From positions 105,375,218 through 105,439,217 of the forward strand of contig CM075675.1 of NCBI GenBank assembly GCA_037962975.1: a stretch of DNA of 64,000 bases, read 5' to 3'. The stretch is from Clitoria ternatea. Lineage: Eukaryota; Streptophyta; Magnoliopsida; Fabales; Fabaceae. Positions 54,204-64,000 of this stretch are shown piece after piece; within the stretch, counting starts at the first letter, position 1; each line of letters begins with the position of its first letter. A model generated the notes under the pieces. It was not told the origin of the DNA and made no database searches. It saw only the letters and a program-made list of their open reading frames with translations. Position numbers and translations under genes: made by a program.

Positions 54204-54928
54204 TCTTTGAAGAATCCTAACATGTTGAACTGATTATTAGATGGAGTAGTAGGTGCTATGCCTCAAAGTTTTCAATACTTAGTTGATTGAGGCATTTAGT
54301 TCTCTTAAGCACAGATGTATTCTATTTTTACTTTTATTGATAATTGTAAAGATGACGGCATTGTTCCTTTGGTTATCTATTAATCCATCATAGTCTTTTC
54401 CTTGTGGTGTCATTGTTTCATTTCATTCAGATTTCTGACCACTTATTCCTTCTACATTTGATGGCACAGACCAATCTAAATCCTGTTTTCCCAATTCTCT
54501 GAGATGGGCATCACATGCAGAAAAGTTTTAGGCGTGCCCTACTATCCAAATGCAAATACACACATAAACTAAAATCTATATCGTTAATCAATTTAAATGC
54601 ACCGCTTAAGTAAAATATTTTGTCAAATATTATTAACATAACAGGATTCAAATCCTAATTTAATAAACCCTACAAGAATAATGTGAATAAAGTACACTTC
54701 ATCTTTTATTATATGTCTCTCTTTCTAACATTATAATGTAATGTTACTTAGTTCGTGTTTGGATATACATTAGATGCAGACTGCAAAGCATGTTTGAGTG
54801 TGAACTACTACTAATAGTATCAATATAAATGTTGATCCATCTTTGATTTCAACATGATTCCAAACACACACCTAATAACATGAGAGGATTTAAATACCCC
54901 TTCTCACTTATTTCTAATGAGATTCATT
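54204..54928. other. Convergent intergenic region, no gene seen
   Basis: 3' flank shared by the UBP (+) and SOUL (-) genes, which end toward each other about 725 bp apart. A/T-rich; only 3' UTR-like sequence was seen. Confidence 0.6.
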
Positions 54929-56600
54929 TTACATATCGAACAAGAACCATATCTCATTCACCCTATTATCATATTCAAAAGGGTCATTGTATTGTGCTAC
55001 AGTGTAGATAGAAGCATGACGGTGGCTTTTGTCAATGGCAGCAGACCATTGAGTGCCAGCAATACTGTCCTGCAAAGCAGCAGCTTCCACCACAACATTT
55101 GAGTCAGTTACATAACCACCAAATTGTCTTGCTGCCACATACACATTTTTCCATCTTTGGACATGAAGACCTTTTGCTGGAGGAGGGTTTGCTTGGTTCT
55201 CTTTTGGCACAAAGAAACTCACAACAAATGAGGATTCACATAAGGGTGACACTTCAGTGATCACAGGTCCTGTCATCTCAATTTTTTGCTTGTAGTCATT
55301 CTTGCCCTGAATATAAACAAATAGCCTGCCATAAAAGAAAGGGACGTTTCAACTAAATTTTTTGATGAGACATATGTTGTAATCTTTTTGCAAATATAGA
55401 TGAACATAGGAACACATTGAATAAAAATAAACTACATGCACGTCAAATTTTATCTCAAAACCAGTTGGAGTTAATTATGTGAATTTGCTTAACAACAAAT
55501 ATTTAGACTTTTCGGCTTGTATATCTGTTGGTAGGAGTTGTTTTAACTTAATTTGTAGTTTAAGAAAATGCATTCACACTCAATCTTAAACTTTGATGTC
55601 ATAATGATCATAAGTAGAGTATACCAAACATATATAAAAAGACTAAGTTCTTGAGATTGTAGCTGGTGTTGTGACATTTTTAAACAATATGGTAAATTGT
55701 ATTTTAGAATACAAACTATAAATATTATTTCAAAATGCATTTATTATAGCATACAAGGTAAATGCATGAAGGAGAAGTTTTTACTATGACCAAACATCTA
55801 TTAATTATCAGTCTGTTGCTCTTGTTTAAATAATTTTATTTTAAATATCCTTCTCTCTTTGGTAATCCAATCAAAAATTTACCTACCAAGTACATGAGTT
55901 ACTTAATAGGAACTATTCTAATTTAACTAGATAGTTAGATGTCCTTTGTTTGAATCTTAACTAATTTTATTCATGTTTTTTCAGGTGAATCAGAAATTTG
56001 TTTGTTTAAAAGTCGAAGCCTAATTCTTTTGAAAATACAGATAATCAAACTGAGTTTTATCTCATAACAAAAGTATTGAGAATGTTTTTTCTAATAAAAA
56101 AAATATCATCCATAGATATAATTGTCGTATTTAGCATAATCCGAATCAAAATATAAAACAAACGACCCTTAACTGATAATTTGAAAAAAAAATAATGAAA
56201 TTCAATTAAATAAAAACAATAATAATAAACAAGATGAAGTGACAAATAAAAGTGATGAAGAATACACTAAAGTGAACTTGACAAGAAAACAAGTGAGGTA
56301 TTCATTAATTTAAATTTAGTTGAAGGGAAAGAAAGTAAACCTTCTGAAGCCAGTTCTTGTGGCTTCAACAAAAGAATCGTGTGGAATGGAAGAAGTTGAC
56401 ATCCACACAGTGGAATTATGATAGTGGCGGATTTCATAGCCATTACCAGCTTCAATAACATCATAGGTGGGGCACTCTATGCGCTTGCATGTTGGAGGAA
56501 TAATTGTCACACTCACACTCAACACTGAAACTGATGATATTAGGAGAAGGCTTAACAAGATGAGCAATGAGAAATTCAATGTGATGATGCTAGAAGCCAT
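54929..56600 (-). CDS. SOUL haem-binding family protein, secreted type
   Basis: 218 residues in two exons: 56,600-56,341 and 55,325-54,929. The intron of about 1.0 kb has donor GTTTAC and acceptor TGGCAG, and the split Arg codon joins the frames exactly (GFRRLFVYIQGKN). Residues 1 to about 30 are a hydrophobic signal peptide. The SOUL domain follows: CPTYDVIEAGNGYEIRHY near its start, FVEATRTGFRR, KQKIEMTGPVITEV, then FFVPKENQ and a C-terminal part ending WFLFDM. Family members bind haem or tetrapyrroles in plants; the exact ligand is not evident. A TATAAAA stretch on the minus strand at 56,703-56,697 is about 100 bp before the ATG. No defects seen. Confidence 0.9.
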
Positions 56601-58076
56601 GGCTAGAGTTCCTCAATGCTAGTGAAGATGCACCAGGTCAAATGATTAGTGTGCCTTGTCATGTGGCTACAAAGCAACCACGTTTTACATTCACACATTT
56701 TATAAAAGGTAGTAAAAGATTTTTCTAACATGTGGTATCTTTAATGGTGTGTCTTGTGACACTCATGAAAAAAATCTGAAACTAATATATATATTGAAAA
56801 TTAGGTTGAATCTATCTTAAAAATCACAAACACTATGTTAATATTAATGTCTAATTACAACAACGTATTTTTAATTTATTTATGTGTCTTGGGAATATAT
56901 TGGATATATAACCTTAAAATGAACACGTAATTTTGTATTTATCTATATTCCTATGATTTGCATGCAGGCAAATAGATGGCTGGCTGAGTCACTTTGTTTA
57001 TTAAATTAGGTGCAGTGAAACGAGGGGTGTGAAAAGGGAGTATCTATGAAACGGAAATGATGCATGTGAAAAAAGAAAGATATTATAGGAATTAAAATAA
57101 TTAAAAAAATAAAGGGTTTAATAAAAGAGTAGGACAAGAAATATTTCTTTGGCAAATTTACAAATCATGTGGGTCAAACTAGAACCAAAACTCAGAATTA
57201 CAGAGGCCCAAGCCCCAATATCTACATTGTTTGTCTATGAAAAATGCTACTTGATAACTTCAATGTTCAAATATCCTTTTACCAAAAACAAAAAAATGTT
57301 CAAATAGCCCCTCAAGGAATTTAGTGGGCTTCAAAACAATAAACTGCAGGCTAAGGTTTTTTAAATTCATTGATCACTCACTAATAATGTTCTTATTGAC
57401 GAACATATTATTAAAAATATAATAATATAATTTACATCGTCTAATGCTTGCATAACCTTAACAACACAAATTTTGAAATGAATTATGAAATATAACATTA
57501 GAGTTTTATTTTCATAAAGGGATTTTTTGAAAAGGCAAATATAAAATATTATTACTAAGAATATAGGAGGTTCCAGTGCCAATAACAACAATAAAGTTTT
57601 GGCATTGTAGCCATTTATTTTCATAAAGGGTAAATTTGAAATTAAAATTTTCAAAAATCAATGTGTTAACTAAGTTTTAATTCTTTTTATAATTTATGCA
57701 ATATAATTAAAAAGCTTTTATTGGAGTAAAAGAGTACGTGGAGAAAACATTGTTTGTCTTGATGCATGCAAATCTCTGCGCTTCCTCAAAATCGATTAGC
57801 TGGCGTCCTAAGAATGCATTTTATTGGAAAAATATATTCACCAGATAATGAGATATGCAGTTTGGTTTAGTTTTATGAGTTTATAATTCTCACGTAGAAA
57901 GAAAAATATTTGTACTTAATTATGGTACGTAAGAATTAGTTTTTCTGAAATGTCAATGGTAGATCGAATCAGATTTGTTTTATCTGTTCTGTTAATTTGT
58001 GGGATATGTATTTTTTCAGGATAAGCTTTTGGTTATAAAACCTGATACAGAAATACATTGTTTTACTGTTTGAATA
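56601..58076. other. Intergenic DNA upstream of the SOUL gene
   Basis: AT-rich. Apart from the TATA box at 56,697-56,703 no gene, repeat array or RNA was recognised. Short frames such as 57,654-57,367 are not convincing. Confidence 0.6.
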
Positions 58077-58081
58077 ATAAT

Positions 58082-58820
58082 TGATCCGGTCTCAATACCG
58101 GTATCCGATCTTCTATACATATTTCAACGTCTTTGATAAGACATCTACGTGTAACCGGTGTCATCGGTATACATCCGGACTGTAATTCCGTATCAGGCGT
58201 TCTCCCTATACCGGTTATCCAGGATAACACCATGACATCGGATAATACACACGTCACTATGCAAAAGACAAGGATTGTTGCTACAGGGATCGATCAATAA
58301 TTCCCTGCACTACGAGCCAAATTCTGCTCACGGGAATGGTCAACTTGTTCCCTAATCCTAGTCTACATTCTCTACGCTCAATATAAAATAGCCACTTGAC
58401 CCAATCATGCAGGTAAGTGCGCAATATAATAATGCTAATGGGAGTTGGTGGTTCCCCACCAACGAGTCCTCGTTAATCGAGCCAATCAGGTATATGAACT
58501 AACTTCATGATTGAAGTTAGGGATCTTCACCTTCATCTTCAGCTCTTTTACGACTGATTACTCTCTGAATACATTCCTTACTTGGAATATAATCACTGAC
58601 TTGAGCGTCGGAGAATCTTTGCAGGTGACACCACCATTCGCCCACTTCAACGCGTTAGGTCGGTGTGAAGGATCTCCGCAACGCCCAATCCGCTCTCCTC
58701 ATTCAAGGACGACGGATACATACATCGGATACACATACATCCGGTCTACTAGAGAGTATTGACATACTATTTGTGACTGGCTTGAGATCGGATCTCTTGA
58801 CCCCGGTTCAGGACAGATCA
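58082..58820 (+). repeat. Solo LTR of a Tat-lineage element, 739 bp
   Basis: TGATCCGGTC at the start and GGACAGATCA at the end (TG...CA), flanked by the perfect 5-bp duplication ATAAT at 58,077-58,081 and 58,821-58,825. It shares its ends and the block GAGCGTCGGAGAATCTTTGC (58,604-58,623) onward with the LTR at 62,097-62,986. A TATA-like ATATAAAATAGCC lies at about 58,381. No internal genes remain: element loss by LTR-LTR recombination. Confidence 0.9.
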
Positions 58821-58825
58821 ATAAT

Positions 58826-61800
58826 AATAATAATTATTAGATTTTTTTATTTTGATAAATTTATTTTTTTAACTGATTATTAAATAGACCCTAATTTAAG
58901 AGTAAATATTAATCTGTCATGTTTGAGATAGTGTGGAAATAGAATTATCTAAAGATTAATATTGATCTTATGTAATATTTATATTTAAGGTTGGTTAAAC
59001 AATTTAACCAAAAATTAAAAGTTTATTTTTTACCAACCATATTTAAGAAAGATAATTGAGAACTAAACCTGCACTAAAAACTAAAAGGCCCTAATGATTT
59101 TGACAAGTGACCAAAATCCAATGGAATATTTCCTTTGGGCCATATATTACGATTCAACCTATGTTTTTGTGTTTTGTGAATAAATGAGTTTGTGTGTGCT
59201 TGGATTCAAGTCTATTTACTTCAAATGTGGATATAAAGAAAAGGACTTACATTAACTTTCACTCTTTAAGATTTAAGATGGTATAACTGATTGCTTAATT
59301 TTGTCAATTAAATTGAAGTTAAATTAATGTAAAAAAAAAGATTTTGTTGACTGAATAAAAATTTAATTATCTCAAATGACATGTATAAAATTAATATTAA
59401 TTATTAGATTTTTTTATTTTTATAATTTTATTTTTACAACTGATGATTAGTAAATAGATTCTTATTTTATTTCAGAACGTGAATCAAACGATTATTTATT
59501 GTTGGGTAAGTACACAAACTATTGTTTGTATTGCACGAATACCTATCTTATCAACATGTGTCAAATACCTTGAAAATTAAAGATTTAATGTTATGTACAA
59601 CTACACCTCTAGATTCTGTGGACACCCTTTGATTTTATGTTGAGAATCCTAATAAGATTTGGTTGTTTTTTGTACTTTAAATTTTTAATGACAACTCAAA
59701 ATGTTATAAGGATATATTTTCTCCATTTCTATCTATAAAACAGTTCATTCAAAACACATATTTAAAAAAATGTTATGTATTAATTTTTTTATTAAAACAC
59801 TGTAACATTCTAATTTTACCATGTTTTAAATTTAAATTCTAAGATTCTATTTTAATATTAATAATGACATTTTTTAAATTAAGAATAAACATAAAAAACA
59901 TATTAAATGATTTTAGGTACATGTAAATTTTATTTTATAAATAAGAACACTTTTTTATGAAGTATAGTGTTATTGGAAATGATACAGTTGTTTTAGCACT
60001 AGCTATGTATAGAGTCAAAACTAAATTTTAAGGTGACAATCAGTCAAAATCAATCTACTTTTAAAGCTTATATATTCTCAAATTTTATTTCACACATGAT
60101 GTGGTGTGTGGACTGGTGTGGGACTAGTGTTATCTCACCTATTAGTTATCTTGATATATGCACTTTAATTTGCTGTAGATAATGCTGAGAACCAATATGA
60201 TCATCAAGGAGAATTAGGCACAACACATATAACTGTAATAATCTAATTGGTTTAATCAAAACAACACATTGATGCTAAGCTTATTATAAAGTACAACACA
60301 ACTTGATCTAACAACATGCCTACCGTTCAATTTGTGAAGCAGGAAGAATGCATTGTATCCAGATAATTTCAATTCCTAACATGACTTGGTCCTTTTCATG
60401 GCTGACAAACCAACCCACTAATGCACCTTTTTTATTCATCATTTCCATAACCAATTATATGATTATGATAGAAAAAAACCTCTATGGCCTCAAGCAGATA
60501 GTTATTAATGAATTAATACTAATCATAAACTTGTGAGTTTGACACAATAGGTTTGAGGATCACACAAACTATCAAGTCATGTCAAATGGATATTCGCATG
60601 CATTAGCCCCTTTATGTTAAGGGTCATGCTCAAACCACAAGTCTTATTATATATATATATATAGCAGTGTCTTCATCCATTTTAATTATGATGGATACAC
60701 TTAAGAGTATTAAAGTTTCCTAATAATCTTTCAATAATTCTTGCAGTTGTGGCTGTATATGATTGGGATCCTTTAAATTGTTTGATTTCCGGTTATAATT
60801 TCTTATCTAAATATATTCAAAAGCTATTTTTTAATTTGTTATACAAAATTAATATTAACAATAAAATAACTCTATTTTTATAACTAATTACACGAGATTC
60901 ACATTAAATCTTTTTGCTGATAGGTTTTTAAAATTGAAGATCATGAGCATGCCAATGAAATCTTGAAAGGTGTGTGCTGCGTTTTTTGTGATAAATCTTG
61001 TCTTTGATACCTGCAGGACCGGCAGTGTCATATTAATTCAGGAACCTTACTGTCTATTAGGCTCTTCAAATACAAAGCCTCACATGCATTGTTTAGCCTA
61101 CAAAGTTGACACCTTCCTTGTCAATATTAAGGGATGTCAGATGAAAATATAAAAATGATTTGAACCGGAAATGAATATGAAAATATCGTTTAATTAATTA
61201 TATCATGCCCATTTTTAAAAATTCATTAATTTATAGCTAGAGCAAAGAAGAGGAAAACATTTCATATATACTATTGATCCTACATATTGTAAATAAATAA
61301 TACAAAATTAAATGCTGTCATATAAGTACTTATAATTAAGAAATTAAAAAATCAAAAACAATTATTAAAACTATTTTAAATGTGTCTCATCATAATTTTT
61401 AATGCACTTTTCTTTGATTGCTTTTAAAAATCTACCAAGCATGTAAATGTAGGGAGTCATTATTTTATTTTAACGTGATGTGATTACGAGTTTGAGTGTG
61501 AAAGAATACACTTTTATTAAATCTTGATATATTTACACTTAAATGTTGATGTGCTTGAAACTAAAGTAAAGATAATTTTTAAAGAAGTTATACTAGTAAA
61601 AATGATATTTCATTTCAAGTTTATTGAAATCAAAATTTAATTATTTTCATTTTGCTTTGTTGTGTGTTTTCATTTTCAAAAATTAGGTACAACGTACAGG
61701 TCCTAATATAGGTTTATATCTGAAAACTATTCATCACTCAAAACATCGCATGCATATGGGACCATTGAAAGACATGAGTGGAGCGCATGGACACCGAAAA

Positions 61801-62096
61801 TGATGACAAACATTGAAGGAAACGAAATGACTACGAAGAAGAAAAGAAAAAAAATGTGCTTCTATTCTTATTATATAACACTGTTACTGTTTCAAGCTGC
61901 AGACTCAGTTGACGTTATTACGTTTCTCATATATATCTCTACGTGTTCAAACATGCATATTCTCAACACCTCATTAGATATATTAGATAAAAAGTGAGAG
62001 AAAAAAAACTAAAGGAAAATAAAATTTTAATTTTTTTTGTCAACAACATAAAATGCATCAATAAAAATATAAAGGATATCACAATCCATATATACC
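58826..62096. other. AT-rich intergenic DNA, no gene seen
   Basis: 3.3 kb with no recognisable coding region, RNA gene or LTR. A TATATA run lies at about 60,650-60,663. Open frames at 60,348-60,536, 60,970-61,152 and 61,800-61,997 are short, AT-rich and unrecognised. Confidence 0.6.
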
Positions 62097-62986
62097 TGAT
62101 CCGGTCTGGATACCGGCCCCAAGATTATCCGATCTGGATATCGGTTCTAAGGACAAAAGGCCGACTCAGCCTTCCTAGAAGTCAACCGGTATCCCAGGAT
62201 AATGATCCAGTCGGTAAATATGTCGATCCGGTCTCACCTAAAGTGAAGTCATTATAGCCGTCCTAGTGTTCAGCCGGTGTCAAGAATACCAATCCGGTCT
62301 GCTACACACTCGGCAAACCCCTCTTACACCAGTCGTCTGAGGTAACATCCGAGACACCGGGTGACTTATCCGTCCTCCTACACCGGGTCACTGATAACCG
62401 ACTGTCACAGTGTCATAACAATGAAGGCACTCTGCACAGCGGAATGTATCCCTTTCATTCACCGACAGGAGTGGGTACCATCACCAGCGGAATTTACGGA
62501 AAAGGTGATTATCCCCCATCCATGTGACAGAAAAGTACACTGATAATTCACCTACTCTCTTGGCATACTCTGAATGCTGACCCACTCAGATTGACTCTTT
62601 ATACACGTTATCAGAACCAGTGGGCCCACTAATACCCAACGATTCATCTTCCACGCTCAAATATAAATAACATGTTGCAATACATGTCAAAGGTTATGTT
62701 GTCCTTACTCTCATTCTCTCTAATATACTGCTTCAGTATCACAAAGTTTATCTTACACTCTTCTAACTTGAGCGTCGGAGAATCTTCGCAGGTGACACCA
62801 CCTGTCGCCCACACCAACGCGAGAGGTCGGTGTGAAGGATCTCCAGGACAACAAGACCGACCTCCACACACCGAGAGGCCGGATCACAGAGACCGGATAC
62901 ACACAGCCGGTCTTCAATTCCATTCAATCTTCAACTCTTGAGGCTGTCCCGATACCGGATCCTAGACCCTGGTCGGGGACAGATCA
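62097..62986 (+). repeat. 5' LTR of the Tat-lineage element
   Basis: Shares both ends and an internal block with the solo LTR at 58,082-58,820, but is longer and clearly diverged, so the two are different insertions of one family. A TATA-like CAAATATAAATAAC lies at about 62,657. It ends directly before the primer binding site. Confidence 0.88.
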
Positions 62987-63049
62987 TTGGCACGTCCAGT
63001 GGGACCCGGTAGAGTTATTCCCACTTTCTGCAGAAGTTAGTAGTCGACC

Positions 63050-64000
63050 ATGGAAGGAGATGGACGCGACTTTGTGGATGGTCATGTGGAAGATGTGACC
63101 CATCAACAAGCTGAGGGGAGATTCATCTTTGAATCACCAGCAACCCATTCAAGGAGAATGGTACCAGTGACAACCCCTGATCCTTGAGATGAAATTATTA
63201 GGCAACTCAGGGAAGAGTTGATGGAGTTACGAAGGGAGAAAGGAGGAACTGGGGACAAAGTGATGTCTCAGGCGGAGGATACTCGCCATGCATCTGCGAG
63301 AGGGGGATCTACAACCCTCCAGTATTCTAAGATCCCTACTTATGAGAGGAAAGAACAAACTCAAGGTTCTGGGGACAGAAACAGTGCAAGGAAGAGGGGG
63401 CAGACAGCGATGGCTTCTGGGCCATACCGATTCAACGTCCCTTTCTCAAGGAGGCTCATGAGTATACTCATCCCCAAGCACTTGCAAACGACTCAACCAC
63501 TTTCCATCGAAAAGTATAATGGAGAAACTGATCCCATTAAGCACCTTGATGCTTACACGTATAAAGCCATGTACTTAGGAGCTGATGAAGATGTGATGTG
63601 CAGGATGTTCCCACGAACCTTAACGGAGGAAGCTCTCGGTTGGTTCAAAAGTTTACCCTCGGAGTCAATAGATTCTTGGGAAGAAATGGCGACTTCATTT
63701 GAGAGCCATTTCATTATCTCTAGGGACGTTCCAAGGACTTCCCATACCTTGGCTCAGATTAGGCAAGGGGAACATGAAACTCTCAAGGACTTCTTGAAGA
63801 GATTTTACAAGGAAGCTGCTTTGGTGCCTAACCTCACAGAGGCTATTCAGCTTCACATCATTGTCGAAGCCTTACAGCCTGGATCCGCCTTTGCTTTGTC
63901 TTTGGCAAAGAGTCCTTCGACGATGTTGGAGGAGTTTCGAATAAAAGCTTCGAAATATGTAGGTATTGAAATGCACTTGGAAGCAACAGCGTTCGCTACT
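63050..64000 (+). pseudogene. gag: Tat-lineage gag, one early in-frame stop, runs off the window
   Basis: ATG at 63,050, 45 codons, then TGA at 63,185-63,187 (followed by Asp-Glu), then the same frame open to 64,000 (271 more codons). The open part has an acidic coiled start and a retrotransposon gag domain (IEKYNGETDPIKHLDAY, EEALGWFKSLP, FESHFIISRDVPRT, ETLKDFLKRFYKEA). TGA fits a C-to-T change in CGA. A downstream ATG could be used, so loss of function is likely but not certain. Confidence 0.8.

Larger units (their letters stand above)
62097..64000 (+). mobile_element. Tat-lineage (Retand-like) Ty3-gypsy element, 5' part
   Basis: 5' LTR 62,097-62,986 (890 bp, TGATCCGGTC...GACAGATCA), primer site TGGCACGTCCAGTGGGAC at 62,988-63,005, then gag from 63,050 to the window edge. 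The gag sequence style fits the Tat/Retand group. CCGGT words are frequent in the LTR. The element continues beyond 64,000. Confidence 0.85.

Noticed and set aside
58511..58883. Short + frames in and beside the solo LTR (also 62,361-63,098)
   Set aside because: Within LTR sequence, not conserved in the sister LTR, no domain.
60970..61152. Short frame in the intergenic region
   Set aside because: 60 codons, no recognised similarity, AT-rich surroundings.

Overview
This is plant nuclear DNA. Two host genes have many short GT-AG introns and typical plant products. The rest of the window is mostly nested LTR retrotransposons plus the broken remains of an endogenous pararetrovirus (EPRV). Large Ogre/Tat elements and the style of the two genes fit a eudicot, plausibly a legume; the legume guess is inference only.

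Layout. (1) Positions 1-17,824 hold an Ogre/Tat-type Ty3-gypsy element on the + strand whose 5' LTR lies left of the window. It carries ORF1, gag-protease, a 191-bp intron, RT/RNase H, a second RNase H and integrase (with one internal stop), a long tandem-repeat 3' region, a spliced gene on the opposite strand, a polypurine tract, and a 2.37-kb 3' LTR. (2) Positions 17,825-30,627 hold EPRV fragments (minus strand) interrupted by three related LTR-type insertions: A to 19,985; B 20,459-23,366; C from 29,361. The Ogre element sits inside LTR A. (3) Positions 30,628-43,748 hold a second, minus-strand relative of the Ogre element. It keeps ORF1, a gag without protease, and the 3' repeats, but has lost nearly all of pol, so it looks non-autonomous. 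Its 3' LTR is truncated. (4) Positions 43,749-44,450 hold the N-terminal end of the same EPRV, abutting an AT-rich microsatellite. (5) Positions 44,451-58,076 are host DNA: a 13-exon MYND-finger ubiquitin-specific protease of the UBP15/16 group (+) and a two-exon SOUL haem-binding protein gene (-). (6) Positions 58,077-58,825 are a clean solo LTR with its target duplication. (7) From 62,097 a Tat-lineage element begins (LTR, primer site, gag) and runs off the right edge.

The most interesting material is in the Ogre pair. Both 3' regions appear to be built from one ancestral hairpin monomer of about 35 nt (GGGG-loop-CCCC), amplified with different periods (70, 36 and 76 bp). In both, the polypurine tract and the LTR start sit inside a long conserved inverted repeat. 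The + element carries an antisense, intron-containing gene with its own TATA box. The two elements share ORF1, gag, intron acceptors and the LTR end, but have unrelated U3 regions. All five nonsense codons noted in the retrotransposon genes have the form expected from C-to-T change.

How the parts relate: the + element could in principle have supplied pol functions in trans to a pol-less relative such as the 30.6-43.7 kb copy. Family names and domain assignments are from reading the sequence; no searches were run.
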